A stretch of DNA of 64,000 nucleotides, from NCBI RefSeq assembly GCF_000276665.1, contig NW_004955429.1, forward strand, positions 3,576,184-3,640,183, read 5' to 3'. The translations under genes were made by a program, and so were the position numbers. This DNA is from Chinchilla lanigera. Its lineage: Eukaryota; Chordata; Mammalia; Rodentia; Chinchillidae. This document shows positions 1 through 12,763 of the stretch, in pieces. The notes beneath the pieces were generated by a model. That model saw only the letters and a program-made list of their open reading frames with translations. It was not told where the DNA came from and did no database searches. Position 1 is the stretch's first letter. Every line of letters begins with the position of its first letter.

Positions 1-2750
1 TTTAATCACGCTGTCAATCTCATTGATTGATATTGGGCTGTTCAGGAATTTGATATCTTCCTGACTCAACCTTGGTAGTTCATACATACCTAGGATACTT
101 CTGTTTCTTAGAAACAGCTGGTCACTGTGATTCACAGCTGGTTACTATGATGCATATCATCAGAACCAATCAGAGACTGCCAGGTACTCTGCCTCTGTAC
201 TTAAAGACCCTATAAAATGCTAGCCCACCACTGTTCAGGGCCTGTTATTTTAAGAAGGATCTCTGTCAGTGCTGGTTGACGTTATATAAACCTGCCTCCA
301 AATCCTGAGTGATGTTTTCATGTTTCTGTTGTTGCATTCCCTCCATACTCCCACAATCCTGGATTTTCTTCCTCTTCCTATGAGGACACCAGGAATATTG
401 GATCAGGGACCACTAATACCCTCATTTTAACATAGTAACCTCTTTAAAGGTCCTGTATCAAATAAGTCCCATTCTGAAGCACTGAGGGTTAGGATTTCAA
501 CATAAGAATGGTGGGCACAAGTCAACCTATACTACTTCCTCACCTAATGAACATGTAACATCAAAATTAAGGTAAAATGCATTCATAAAACTTTTTGCAA
601 ACAGAAGAAAAGCAATACTGAATGCACACAAATTTTGTCATCACCTCTTCTATTTTCAGGTTCTCCATCCCTGGGTCATGTATTTTTGGGTGGCCATGCC
701 AAGGAGGGAATAGAAGAAATAGGTTAACATTGACCAAAGAAGGGGAATCTGTAACTCCTCTTTGCCTACCCCCTAATTGAATAAAGGCCTATTCGCATTT
801 CTTTATAACCTTCACTGCTGTTTTCACCACTGTTGCACATATGCTCCTTAAGGATCTTGCTGTCTTGTGTGTCAGTAGTACCATTCTCTTGTTGAATTGG
901 GTACTGTTTCTTTAGAATTTCTGGCAAATTTTGGTTTATTTTTTGGGTACAAAGTTCCATCATCTGGCATCTGTTCTTGTTACTCTAAATACTGCCCCCA
1001 GGTCACCTTTGTTACATGGCTTCAACTACATCTCAGATGCACATGGATCCTAATCTACGTCCTGAGACTTGATATGCTTATGCATCATTCACTTGAATGA
1101 CATAGGAACCTTCTTACTCAGCATGGCCAAACCTAGATGAATCACCTTCCTTTCCAAATCTGCTGCTTTTTATACTCAAATTGTACCTATAAGTACAAGT
1201 AAAAAAGGAAGAGATTGTACAGAAGTAGTTGCCTGGAGGATGACGTGTGGCCAGGCATAGCAGAGAGGTTGGGGCAGGTGGAGATAGACTGCCAGAGGAA
1301 GGGAGGTAAGGAAGGGAGAGGCCAGGCTACTGGAAGAGGCACATGTGGTCAGGATTCCGTGGAGCACCAAGAAGAGAACTAGGATGAGAGGAGGAAAACC
1401 TCAGTGAACTGTGAAGGGTTGATGCAGGAGGGTCAGTATAAGGACTCAAGAATTTGTGAGAGGAAATGGAAGTCACTGAGGTTACATGAGGGGCATAGAC
1501 GGGACTTGTCTTTCCTCCAAAGCCAGTGTAGGGCATGCACAGAGTAAATAGCTCCCTGATTAAGAGGCTGCAGGGAGCAGTGGTCTCTGAGGATCAAAAC
1601 AGTAAAGGAATCTTCTAGAGAGATGGTTAAGGATACCAGGATTTTGTCAAAGACTGATCATAATCCCAAGGACTGCACTGCAAGTGTCTCAGAAGTGGTG
1701 GGAAGTGGAAGGTGGGTTAGGCTGGCAGACACATTAGGCCCACAGATTGGCTAGTTGCATGGAGTCCAAGACTTCTTGTGGTGACAGTCTTTAGCTGGAG
1801 GAGGGGTACCATGAGATACCTTCAGATGGTCTCAAGACATACAGTGCTTATAAAACCTTGTGGGAGGGGGACAGGGTAAGAGGCTCTTTCCAAAGATGGG
1901 TAGAGATTTGGGGTGACCAGTGGCTGGTGAGGTTGGAAGTGGGTTAATCTCAACACCCAGTGTAGATATCTCTTAAGCAGAAAGAGTTGGCACCCAGGAC
2001 TAGGTTCTGGCTGGAAGCACCTTCATCACTCTGACGGACACCCTGGGGTTCTACCTCCCCTTTCTCTCCCCTCTTAACCAACACCGAGGTGCTTTAGTCT
2101 GCCCTGTGCTCCAGCCTTGGAGCTCTCACAAGACTCCTGGTATTGCCTGGGGATCTCAAGATGGAGATTTCATAAGAGCCACAGGTCAGGTGGGTGAGAC
2201 TGCTGCCATCTCTGGGTAGGGGCGCCAGCTGAGCATCTTGTCATTCTCCTTATATCCCTGACCCCTCCCCTAGGACTCCCTCATCCTACTCATTCCTTCA
2301 CTCAGCTTTATTTTGTTTTTGTCAGGGTCAATACATTCTATATTTATTTCATAATTTCATAAAGAATTTCCCATCCTTTTGGCTCTTCTCAGGAAAAAAA
2401 GTCTTTTTGAATGATCACTTAAAAATAAAGAAATTATAATGGATGATTTAATTTTCTTATACTTGTTTTGCAAGGATTAAAATTAGTCACTAGAATTAGA
2501 CTTTGATTTTCCCACAAGCAAGTAAAATTCAAGCATAACCTGGGGAGAATGCCATTTTATAAGGTAGCAAACTCTCACAGTAGAAAAACAGCCCATGTGA
2601 AATTAGCCTTTCTTTTCTACATGTGGTCCAAGTTAGATTTGTTAGCTGCATAAAGCTTTGTTTTATATGGCTTTTTCCGCTACATTTGTTTCCTTCGTCT
2701 AATAAACAGAGCTATTCTTTGTTCATGGGCAGGAACACGTCTTTTTCCCA
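1..2750. other. Unassigned non-coding DNA apart from the 0.4 kb LTR piece
   Basis: I see no gene here. Open frames are all under 70 codons and overlap each other on both strands. The part around 1200-1450 is G/A-rich on the + strand (many ggaag and gagagg words), and 2030-2280 is relatively C-rich. Neither has a recognisable repeat consensus or splice structure. Confidence 0.6.
365..532 (-). repeat. LTR-like fragment (MaLR/MLT type), minus orientation
   Basis: The stretch keeps the order of landmarks typical of the internal part of mammalian MaLR-type solo LTRs read in reverse. These are a 'gacctcattttaac'-like block, a 'cctgtatcaaataagtccc' block, and an ending near 'gttaggatttcaacata' followed by 'gcacaagtcaacc'. 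No coding content. The family name is from memory; the repeat nature is fairly certain, the subfamily is not. Confidence 0.5.
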
Positions 2751-2753
2751 AAG

Positions 2754-2962
2754 ATGTACTGTGTTGGAAAGGTGAAGGGGTCTAGCCTTACTCACTCCGC
2801 ACCCCATGACATCAGCAGCTCTGCTTCACCATACCCTTCTGCCATGATGATTGTGATGATTCTGCCTTCGAGACCATGGAGTGAAACCTCTGAAGTTATG
2901 AGTCAAATTAAAAGCTGTGTATGTCAGATACTTGGTTCCAGTCATGAGAAAGCTGACTGATA
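2754..2962 (+). repeat. Solo MaLR-type LTR, 3' half
   Basis: The segment carries the 3' landmarks of rodent and mammalian MaLR LTRs in order. They are a 'ttctgccatgatg' block, 'ccatggagtgaaacctctga', 'atgagtcaaatt' (a relic of the usual 'gagccaaaataaa' polyadenylation region), and a terminal 'gagaaagctgactga'. The 5' half is not recognisable. Non-coding. Confidence 0.6.
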
Positions 2963-3548
2963 ATATCCTAGCTAAGTAGCAACTATATATTTCTATATGA
3001 CAGTGTCTCAAAATATCAGACTCAGGATAATTGCTTTAGAGTGATTGTAAGGGTCTTGTTTAAAATGCATATTTCTTGTCAGAGCTTCTGAGTCTGAAAG
3101 CCTGGGGTTGGGCCTTGAAATCTGTAAGAGTTCTCAAATGATAACCCTTAAGATGGATATCTATTAGCCTGCCAAGTCACATGAAAGAACACAAGGGAAA
3201 GACAGATTAATGCATTCCTTGTAAAAGTTTATAGCATTTTTGGGATAGCTAACATGTAACACAGAGTAATGTAGGAAAAAAATCTCCAGAACTTAATGAT
3301 ATCATGAGAAAAGAACACACCAGTGATGACTGATACTAGGTGATGAGCAACCTTTCTTTAGCAAAACTTTAGGCAGTCTTATGTTCTCTGGATTTGCACA
3401 ACTAGTGTTGTAATTAAGCAATCAAGCTCCTTGTAATTTCTCAGAATCTTAAATTTAGATTATTCAAAAATACCCGTGGAAGGAGAAACAACCATTATTC
3501 CAAAACAAATTGTTGTTAAATCTAATGGCAATTTCCTTTCCTTCTAAG

Positions 3549-3720
3549 AAAAATTCACTATCTTTAGATCTCTCCAATTTAACTTTATCTGTAGTTTTAT
3601 CCAACAGTCAAGTGAGACATGAAGATCATGACATGGTCCTGAAAGCAAGGGACAATCCAGAGCTGCTAGATGAACCCAGTGTTGACAGAACAATGGTTTT
3701 TAAGTTGCCCATACTTCAAG
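3549..3720 (+). CDS. Candidate internal coding exon of an unrecognised gene
   Basis: A pyrimidine-rich acceptor (ttcctttccttctaag, AG at 3547-3548) precedes an uninterrupted frame that ends at the donor-like CAAG|gtaatt (3717-3726). A second possible acceptor is at 3606-3607 (ttttatccaacag), which would give a 113-bp exon from 3608. Both starts keep the same open frame. The translated part is charged and looks protein-like, for example HEDHDMVLKARDNPELLDE. The exon would end with one base of a glycine codon, which matches the start phase of the exon-like block at 31351. I do not recognise the protein. No start codon, promoter or neighbouring exons can be assigned. It could also be a chance frame of about 70 codons in AT-rich DNA. 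Confidence 0.3.
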
Positions 3721-3829
3721 GTAATTCTTAGTTATTTTTAACCTATCTATTCCAAAATATTTCCAAAACTATATTTGGTTACTATGATAACAACAAACAG
3801 TATCATCCTAATTGCTAATTTTTGAGAAC

Positions 3830-3992
3830 GTTTGCTACATGCCTGGTCTTATTCTTGTATATATCAACACATTTAAGCTCACATATATTAATTCATCTCA
3901 TCATCCCAGTAAACTACTGAGGCAGGTACTCTTCTTTTTATTCCCATTTTAGAGATGAGAAAAATGAGGTACAGAGACATGAAAGTAGTAAA
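3830..3992 (+). repeat. MIR SINE fragment
   Basis: The segment follows the conserved MIR core and 3' side. A 'tgcctggtcttattct' block is followed by 'catatattaattcatctcatcatcc', then 'actgaggcaggtactc', then a near-consensus 'cattttagagatgagaaaaatgaggtacagagac'-type region spanning 3946-3981. MIRs are old, tRNA-derived and shared by all mammals. The 126-codon open frame starting at 3955 begins inside this element, so its start has no coding meaning. Confidence 0.8.
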
Positions 3993-5455
3993 TAAAATTA
4001 AGTCAAGGCACATACGTAATAGGGAAAAAAACTTTATAGAAGATCATTTCAATTTACTTGAGGGTTTAAGGATAAAAAAAATTGCAGCAGGGAAATTAAG
4101 GAGGGATGAAAATTTAGGCTGGACAGTGACTCTTTTTCAGGAATTATACACTCAGGTACAACACATGATGAAGAAGAGGTTGGAGGAGGGGGAGGCGTTT
4201 CAGGTAGAAACCCTCCCCCACTACGGTCATGGAACAACTGGTATCAGAACTTTTGTTTCTTTAGCACCAGTGTCCACGAAGAAATGGGGTTTGTGGGGAG
4301 CATCACATTTTGCTGAACTTGAGGCTTCACCCTGAACTCCCAAGTTGCTGTCTTCACAAGTGAGACAACTGGCCACCCCCAATTTGCAGGGCACTGACCA
4401 CAAAATACAGACATGAGGTTTTAGCAAAATATTTTAAAAACTGCATGTAGTTACATATTAACCCAAGAGTGGAGTCCACCCATGGGCACCTGGTTCCCAG
4501 AGAAGCATTGGGAGCTGTGTGTCCTGGGCTGATGACACATTTACGTCTCCTGTTAGCCAGAAAGGGAAGAGCAGAGCTCAGAATCCAGCTTTGCAGAGCT
4601 CCAGATTGCAACGCCCTCCTCTTCAGACAGTATTTTCATCTACCCTCAAGATTTTCAAAAACCCTTTTTAGATAACTAGCTTGCTTCTTTTTTTTCTTAA
4701 CTTTACCTTCTATCTGAGACAGAGAACTGTCAGATCTTATAATAGCCAGGTCAAGACTTTGGTTTGAGAATGCTGAGTAGAAATTCACTGATGACTGGTA
4801 TTTAAGTAACTTTCCACTTTAGACCTTGGAGGAACGGTATTAGACATATCTAGGTTGAGAAAGATTTTTGTCATTCCATAAAAAGAACAGCTTCTTCACT
4901 TTACATTTCTTAGGAGAAAAAAATGTGCCTGGAACTAAAATAAGAGAATCCTTTTATATGCAAAGAAAGGTAGGTTAAGGCAGAGGTGGAAGTGGGAGTG
5001 GGTGCTCCATGGTGGAAAGGTATGTGCTGGAAGAAGGAAAGGGTTGGATAAAATATAGAAAAAGTTTGGCTTTCTATCTGAGGCTGATAGAAGGAATCTT
5101 ATTTGTGTGAGGTTCCAAGATCTGCCACACAGAAGGAAAAGGTCTTTGTGGAAATTGTTCCATATCACTAACCTTGACATTGCGTGGCCTTTATCCTAGG
5201 GAGTGTCACACTTTTTTGGAAAGGAAATTAAAGATGAAGTATTTAGAGCCTGTAGCTATCTTCTTAGAGAAGGGGAGGATTTAATAAGCACTACAGCTTT
5301 TTCATGTAAGTGACCGTCATCTCCAGTTTCATAGTGCAGGCCCCATAGTATGAGGGGGCGGCACAGAAGACTGACCATAGTGAGCCTTTGCTAGGCATGT
5401 AGTTCCTAATCCTCTTTTTTGCCACTGTTACAATATAAGCTGTAGGACCAGGATT
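3993..5455. other. Unassigned non-coding stretch
   Basis: It contains a 126-codon open frame (3955-4335) that starts in the MIR and shows no domain, no splice context and no recognisable protein. The rest is unremarkable AT-rich DNA without a repeat consensus I can name. Confidence 0.5.
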
Positions 5456-5456
5456 G

Positions 5457-5825
5457 ATGTATCAATCAATTTCTTGTTACTATAACAAAATACTAGAGAC
5501 AACTAACTTATAAAGGAAAGAGATTTATTTTGGTTCACAGTTTTGGAAGTCCCACTTGAAGTTTCAGTGCCCCAATTATACAGAGCCTCTAGCCAGGCAG
5601 CACACTATGGTGGGAAACTAAACCACTTGCTCTGAGCCAAGAAACAAATGGCCAGATAGGAAAGGCAGAGTCCTAAGGATCCCTCTTGAGGGCTTCCCAG
5701 CAGCGACCTACAGACTTCACATTTGGTTCTACCTTCGAAGGTCCCATCACCTCCCAAAAGCGTCACACTGGGGATCAAGTCTTTAATGCCTGGGCCTTTG
5801 GAAGACTCTCACCCAACAATAGCAA
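5457..5825 (-). repeat. Solo MaLR-type LTR, minus strand
   Basis: In the + direction it begins with the reversed LTR end ('caatttcttgttactataac'), then 'ttataaaggaaagagattta' and 'ttttggttcacagttttgg'. Further on are a 'ccatcacctcccaaaagcg' block and 'gtctttaatgcctgggcctt'. This order is the standard reverse-complement layout of ORR1/MT/MST-type LTRs. Non-coding. Confidence 0.75.
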
Positions 5826-6059
5826 GTGATACTGAAGTTTTTCTTGGGACAAAATGAAAATATGTGGACATGCAAAATTCAAGCTCAACTATAAGCAGAC
5901 AAAGTCTCCTTAAGGTAGACTTGGTAAAAGGATGGATATAGGTTAGGAATGCCCAAGTTCAGGGAACAGGACATAGCTAAAGAAGGGATTGGCCTTTCCA
6001 CGTTGAATAGTAAACTTGAGACATACAGCATTCCTACAACATCCCATCAAAGGAAGGTG

Positions 6060-6545
6060 CACTGGCCTTATGGGAGTGATACAGCCAACCGTGCCAATGT
6101 GGCATCCCCAGGAATTCTTTCTATTTTGTATACTTGACTTTCATATGCTTTCACTTGCAACAGCCACTGGCATTTCTTTAAGTGCTGACCCAATGCCGGT
6201 GTTGGTTTCTGTTTAGGATGCCAAAGCCTACTTCGCTTTACACAAGGTCCAGGCTTACCCATCACCATGGGGCAGAAGTGTCAGTTCTCCAGCTGCCTCA
6301 CTCCTGATTGGCATAGCTCAACATGGGAACTACACTGTCTCCATAGCTCTCCTGTGAGACTCAACCAAACTTACCTTTCTCGGGGACTTGGGCATGGTAA
6401 CTCAGCCTTGTGTAGCTTGCTTCCCTTTCCCACTCCACTTCCTCACTCACTAAAAGTTTTCCCAGGAAATGTATTCTTAAAAATTACTTTCACATGAATC
6501 CTCATCTCAGAGTCTCTCTGCTTCTGAGGACCCTGATCTAAGGTA
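6060..6545 (+). repeat. LTR-like element, probably ERVL-related
   Basis: The 3' part has the familiar end of ERVL-class LTRs: a C-rich block, a 'tgtattcttaaaa' block where the polyadenylation region usually lies, 'tcctcatctcagagtctc', then 'gcttctgaggaccctgatct'. Diverged throughout. The subfamily is not assignable by eye. Confidence 0.4.
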
Positions 6546-7084
6546 GCAAGCGTTACAAAGAGCTTGGCAGGCCTGGCCCAGTCAAGACAGGCAGGCCAAG
6601 TATGCAGATCATTTTCACTTCCACCCAACGATTTGATTCCGTGATCACCAGACCATTTTCCAATTATAATTTCTCTGTCCGTGACTCTTTTCTATAATGA
6701 AAGAAGGGAGAAAGAACATTTCAAGTTCATTTTAGCAGCGCTATTTCTCACTGTACCTTTGGGACTGTGGATTATCGATCAGTCTCTCCAGTGGCGTGAA
6801 TGCAGCTCTAGGCTCAGGAGACAGAGCTCTCTTGGGAAACTGATCCGTCATATTTTAAAATGTGTAATGCTGAGGCATTTTAGAATCACACCAGGGGCCA
6901 CCTTGAAAGGCTTTGTTTTGGAAGCCACTTGGCCTCCTTTGGTAGCTTCTCTACTGGTTTATTCTTGAGTCACCAGGCAGAGTTGAGAACATGAAGGGTA
7001 ATTGTTTCTCTCACCTGACTGTGATTTGAAAGTTTGTCCTCTCCAAAAGCCATGAAATTTAATTGCTCTTATAGCAGTATAGGA

Positions 7085-7285
7085 TGTGGATCCTTTAAGA
7101 GATGATAAGATCGTGAGAGTGCCACCCCCACAGGGGGCAGTAGGTGTCTTAGAGAGGGGTGCATTTTTGCCACCTTTTGCTGCTCTGGCTGTAATCCTCT
7201 TTCCTTCTCCATGTGACCTGCGATGGTGCAGCGAGAAGGCCTTCCTCAGATGCTGTTCTTTATGAATGATCCCGTCAGGCATCTT
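7085..7285 (+). repeat. MST-like MaLR LTR fragment
   Basis: It contains 'tcctttaagagatgataaga', 'tcgtgagagtgccaccc', then 'ccttctccatgtgacctgcg' and 'cgagaaggccttcctcagat'. These correspond in order to the central and 3' blocks of MST-type LTRs. The 5' and extreme 3' ends are lost. Confidence 0.6.
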
Positions 7286-8009
7286 GTTACTGCAACCCAA
7301 AATATGCTCAGAAATGTATTCTTCTGAGAGGTAGGCATGTTCTTTGGTTAGGATCCTTAGAGATACTTTAAAATTTGGGCCACCTCCCTTGGCTTATTGT
7401 GCAATTATTGCACAATACTTGTACTCTGTGAGGTTCTCTATTTGCATACTAAAAGGAGAAATAACACTTCATTCTTGTAGATGCATCAAGCATCTATGGA
7501 ACAGAAATGTGAACATAGAGAATATCAAGCACTTGTATTGTGTCTCTGCCACAGCTGGTCCAGACTCACCCGAATGTTCTGCATCTGTGAGTTCAGGTTG
7601 GTATATAGAAACTTATTTTTTTTTTTTAAAGAAGAAAGCCTAAATTTTAATCAGTGAGTTAATTGAAAGATCTTTCGAGTGACTGTAACAATTCACAAGC
7701 ATTTGTAAATAGAATCACACGCTATGAACACAAAATAATCACATTCTAACTTTGCTTTCTAAGCATCTCACCTGAATGAAAGGTAAAACAATTTTCATTT
7801 AACCTTTCTATCCCCCGGGGAGAAGTTCCAAATTTGTGTGCTGCATCAATCTGCTCACAAAACTCCTAGTGATTTATTAGAAACTGACACTCCACAGCCC
7901 TGAGGACTGAAGCCAGTCAACTGCTGACCTAGAAGGAAGCCAGAAGGAAGAAGCTAGTCCTGGCACCTTAATCAGAGAGGTCTTAACCTTTTACATGAAA
8001 GTGTGCAAG

Positions 8010-9140
8010 TTTACTTTCTTGACTCTGCTTTCTGAGTCACAATTCAACCAGCAGCCCGCCTCCTCCTGCAGTTATGGAGTAGAATCACTTGGGGACGCTG
8101 CTGTACCGAGTTCTGCCGCAGAGACTCAAAACTGAAAGTTGGGAAAATCAATGCCAAGGAGATCGCTCCTTCTGTGTGTCTTTTTCCATTTGTGGGGAAA
8201 GTTTTTCAATTAAAACTCCAGACGCACAAACATCATTCACAGCCTGCCTCTTTCAGAGCTCGGCTGGAGGTCAGGGCAGGCAGGAGGAAGGCTCTTTACT
8301 TTGAGGAGCTGCTCGTGCTGTGGAAAGAGAAGCCAGAAATAGACCTGGGAAAAATAAAAGTATGGGGACTTTAGCTGATGCTGAGAGCCGTTTTTCTTTT
8401 TAAATATATCTGCCCACTTCCCACTCTCTCCCGTGTCGCTGCAGGCCATTAGCGCTCTATTTCTGTCTCCACGGAGGGGGACTTGGGCCTGACCCACTCT
8501 GCCTCTCCTCTTCACGCTGGTCTCGGAGGACAGCGCCTGGGCTGAGGGTTTGACATAATGAGTTATTTTTATCCAGTAGATTGCAGTATCATAACAGCAT
8601 ATATCTTGTGCCAAAGCGTGGCCTCAAATCTGACAAAGAACAATGAAGTTGAGCGTAAACTCCTTTGATCTCAAAAGATATGCAAAACAGCAAAAATACA
8701 TGACCTGAAGACCCCAGTTTGCTAATCACAAGGAGGCCCTCTGGAAAGGGTGTCCTTTCATCTAGATGAGACAGGGAGAGGTTAAAGAAAGGGGCCCCTA
8801 TCACCTTAGATCTACACACTGCAGCAGTGTGCTGTCCCACTCCAATTAAAAATTCTCTTCTTGTGGATCCCTTTGGGTTCCATTATGGTGTGGAGGTGGA
8901 AGCTGAGTAATGTAATCCCCACCTAGAAAAAAAGTGGATTGGGATGCAGGGGAAGGAAGACAGTATAAAGATAATGCAAAATGCAGGCTCCAGCAAGAGA
9001 ACACTCAGTAACCGGCAGTGCTTGGAGGAGGCTGGGCTAAGAGAGAAAAATACAGAGGGGACACGGAAGATAAACCTCGGGCTGCAGAGCTTAATTAAGC
9101 CAGCCATCTGAAATTGCTATTTGTGTTGGCCCGAATGAGT
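8010..9140. other. Repeat-free stretch, candidate conserved non-coding element
   Basis: About 1.1 kb without any repeat I recognise. It has higher GC than its surroundings and several compact motif-like words: a homeodomain-type ATTA core with gcgc after it (8448-8455), a TCF/LEF-like CTTTGATC (8663-8670), and an AT-rich taatgagttattttta word near 8558-8573. The open frames on both strands are short and incoherent. Regulatory function is inference only; alignment to other rodents or human would decide. Confidence 0.25.
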
Positions 9141-11714
9141 TGAAAATTGGCTCTAGCGTCAAGCAATCTTGAGTACATGTTGGGCTTGCCAGTGCTGGAG
9201 GGTGGTCCTACTGTGACCTAGAACTGCCACTTCCTCGACTCTTAGAATATCTTGCTTGTATTTATGTCCTCTCCCAGGCATCCTAGTATCATTTCACTAC
9301 TTCTAAATGGGATGAGTTTAATGTCAGCTACCATCTGCATGCAAAACACCCATCAGTAAGCGAGGCCACAGAGTTGGTTGTGTTACAATTAAAAGAGGTG
9401 ACAGTCTGGGCACATTTCCCAGCCCACCAGCTCTCTTTCTATCTTTCTTGTATTCAATAAATCAGACTATTCTGCATTGTGGGGAGAAGCCATTTCATAA
9501 CTCCTGCTCTATAAGATGTGGAATGCAAGACAATCTGTAGGAACAAGCTTTTATTTAAAAATGCATGGGTCTTTCTATTCTAGATTAATAAAAAATTAAC
9601 ACTGTGGTCTAATTGGACCAGATTTAATTTGAAAGTCTCTATAAGGTAGAATTATGATATTGTCATTTGCATGGAGATTGGCCAAAATAGATGGCTGTGG
9701 AAGAGATATATTCCAGGAAGCAAACAAACAAACACAAAAATCAACTTCAACTCCAGTTTACTACACCCTTTAGTTGAAAGCTAACTAACTTTGTGATAAT
9801 TATTCAAGAAATCATAATGAATTGCTATTGATGGGAGGTTGTGACTTGTTCTCTTGGTCACACATTATGTGTAGAACTCTGACATCCAGGGTAAACTGGG
9901 TACTGTAATTTCCAGAAAGGATAGTCAGTGAAGAAAGACCCAACTTCTGCTTCTCAGCTTTATCTCCTATTAGGAAGAAATGCTAGATAGAGCACACAGA
10001 TATGCTACCCTACAGGCCCATGTGGAAAGGTCTCTGTTAAGATCTTCTAAGTAGGAGAAATCCCTCCACCACAAAAGGCTAGAAGGCACTGATCTAACAG
10101 ATTTCAAAGGAACATTTGCTCTTTTAGGTTTAGAATCCATAAAAATCATACAGCAAAATTTAAGTATTTCTTAGATTTCAAGATAGGATAGATACCAAAT
10201 ACCTTTATGCAATCACATTCATAAATTTTTTCCATGCTTATTCCATTCTTTTCTCTCCCTACTAGTTAATATTTGCAGTTGTAATTGCCTTACTATCTCA
10301 GTCCATAAAGACTTCTGGGATTTTTCCTAGAGATTTTAGGTCTAGTAATTTTTTCTTTAAATTCTCACAAGGTGGTCATATTCCTTGGTGTTTTCATCAC
10401 GATGAAAAATATTGAGCATGTGGCTGTAGGTAAATGGATTTATGAGGTGTAACAATGAGATAATGCAGATATTTGCATTAATTCTCTCAGAAAAGCCAAC
10501 AGCGGTATCAACTATATTTTAGACTATGCCTGTATCTATGGAATGAGTGTATAAGTTACCACAGAGATAATGATGAAGGAAATATTCATTAGCTTGGTTA
10601 AGCTATGGTCTATGCATTCATTTGTCAATTTTATTTCTCTAAGTTTACAAATTCCTAGACTTTTATAGGTGTATATCTCCTTTGGGAAGTGGATATATTA
10701 CAACTAAAAGACTTTAAAAAATAGAGTTCAATTTCTCTTTGCAGAGATTTCTCATGTAACTGGATTTGATACATGGGAATGTTAGCCTAGGGCTTTAGGA
10801 AGATCACATGTCTGAGGGTGATAAATATAGGTATAATACTGAGTGTGGGAGCTAGCTTTGGAGTTGTGCTACCCTGGACTGGAATAAGGCCACTCATCAT
10901 CACTGGCAAGTCCAACCTGAATTCAGGATTCAAGATTGCTTGGCTTGATGTTTTTCCATTTCTGGTTCCCCAAAATGGTAATTCATGATTCAGCTTAATT
11001 TTAAGCTCTGCTGCCTTAGGCTTGTGCCTGTAATTATAACCATGAACCAATATTTGACTTTGATAGGCAGGTTACTGTAGTTAGTGTAATATGACAGAAC
11101 AGAAGATACATAAAGCATTTAAAAAGTCCAGGGGTACAATGCATGTTTTTAAATTCTTAGTGGTTTTCATAAAAAATATTAAAGCTCATGTCCCTAAATG
11201 TCTGAGCAATGTGGGTACATGATATTTTTTCCATCATAAAAAATCTAAGAGTTACTCTCTCTGACCTCTCCCTAACACAGTATTAAACTGGAAGCTGATT
11301 TTCAGTCGACACTGAGCATGTATTAGGTAAAAAAATGAAAGGATGGCTCCCTAATATAATTACACAGAGTTACACGCAATGCAGTAATGCTTTGCAAAAC
11401 CATTTGGTCTGCAAAAATTCTTCTCAGCCTACAGTGAGACATCGATCACACCAATTTTTGTCCATTTCCTGTTTAACTCTTTTATACCTCCAATTTTATT
11501 TTGCTGAGTCATCTCACAAATCCAAGAGAAAATCAAATTTCATTACAAAAGGGTCTTAAGGACAAAGAGAAAAGGGAAGTCAGTTGCACCCGGGCTCAAG
11601 TTGAGTAATCAGTTTTATTTTTATTTTATGTTTGGAGGAAAAAAATTAATCTAAGATATGCAGGATCTCTTAGGTTGCATGATACATTTCTGTATATTAC
11701 TTCTAGTGAGGTGA
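9141..11714. other. Unassigned AT-rich non-coding stretch
   Basis: No repeat consensus, splice structure or coding frame that I can support. The longest open frame is 87 codons (minus, 10787-11050) and has no recognisable feature. Confidence 0.5.
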
Positions 11715-12150
11715 CTGTGTAGCTCAGCCTTCCGTTGCTGGGACTGAATACCTAACACCCACAATTTAAAGGGGAAAATGTTTATTCTACCTTATAGTCT
11801 CACAGGTTCTAGTCCATAGTGAGCTGGCTCTATGGCAGAGACATTACAGCAGGATGGTGGAGGGAAACCGTTCAACTCATAGAAGCTGAGAAGTAGAGTG
11901 GGTCAGAGAGAGAGAGAAAGGAGCTAGGGACCAGATATACTCTCCAAGATCTCACCTCTGTGACTCACTTCCTCCAAGTAGGCCCTACGTCCTAATAAGC
12001 CACGTAGCTATGAATTCATTAACAGGTGAAGGCACTGATGAGATTCCTGTCCTCAGAGTCTAATCACCTCTCCAGGAGTTTCTCAGCCTAGTCAAACTGA
12101 CAATTTGATCAATCAGCACAAATCTACCTGTTGTCAACTTGTCAACCAAA
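11715..12150 (-). repeat. Solo MaLR-type LTR, minus strand
   Basis: It begins with the reversed LTR 3' end ('ccttccgttgctgggactga', 'atacctaacacccacaattt'), followed by the 'ggctctatggcagagacatt' block, a 'cctctgtgactcacttcctc' block, a 'cattaacaggtgaaggcac' block and a 'caaactgacaatttgatcaat' end. This is the order found in ORR1/MT-type LTRs read backwards. Nearly full length. Confidence 0.8.
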
Positions 12151-12636
12151 TACATCTGTTTAAACTATACTCAGTCTCTAAGTAAAGCCAATAACAAGTT
12201 CATAGTTTCATCTCACATATGTATGTATCCTGCATGCAATTTAAAATGCAGTAATTGCTTCTTCAAAGCTTCAGCATTGCTTTAGCATTATTTAAATAGC
12301 TTCAGCATTGCTCAGAAATCCAAACCCAAGTCCTCTCTGAGAATCAAGGCAACTGTTTTAGCTGTGAGCACCTGTGAAAACAAAAACAAAAATAAGTTAT
12401 ATGTTCACAGTGGCAGAGAGTGAACATTCCTAAACAAAAAGGGAGGAGTAAGGGATAGAAAAGAATTGAACCAAAGCAAGACTGAAAACTATCAGGGAAA
12501 ACAGTAAGTCTTATAGCTCCATAGCCAGCACTCAGTGAGTTCCAGAGGGCTCGGGGGACCCCACCCCCAGAGCTTTGCTAGTTATACCTGACTTGGCCTC
12601 TTTCTTGGGCTGGGTTATCTCACTGCTTGTGGTTTT

Positions 12637-12652
12637 CCTCAGCAGATATTGA
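12637..12652. repeat. Target-site duplication, left copy
   Basis: The 16 bases cctcagcagatattga are repeated without a mismatch at 12764-12779, on the other side of the ID-like SINE. Confidence 0.92.
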
Positions 12653-12763
12653 TTTTTTTTGTTGTTTGTTTGTTTTTTATTTTTTTTCCGGTACTGGGAA
12701 TCGAACTCACGGCCTTGTGCTTGCCAGGCAGGCACTGTGCCACTGAGCTAAATCCCCAGCCCC
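12653..12763 (-). mobile_element. ID-like tRNA-derived SINE, minus strand
   Basis: On the minus strand it reads as a tRNA-like head ('gggctggggatttagctcag', then a B-box-like 'gagttcgattccc') followed by an A-rich tail, seen on the + strand as the T-rich run 12653-12688. It is flanked by a perfect 16-bp direct repeat, cctcagcagatattga, at 12637-12652 and 12764-12779. That is the target-site duplication of LINE-driven retrotransposition. The intact duplication suggests a fairly recent insertion. Confidence 0.92.

Noticed and set aside
3955..4335. 126-codon + strand open frame
   Set aside because: It starts inside a MIR element, has no recognisable domain and no splice context; repeat-derived open frames of this length are expected by chance.
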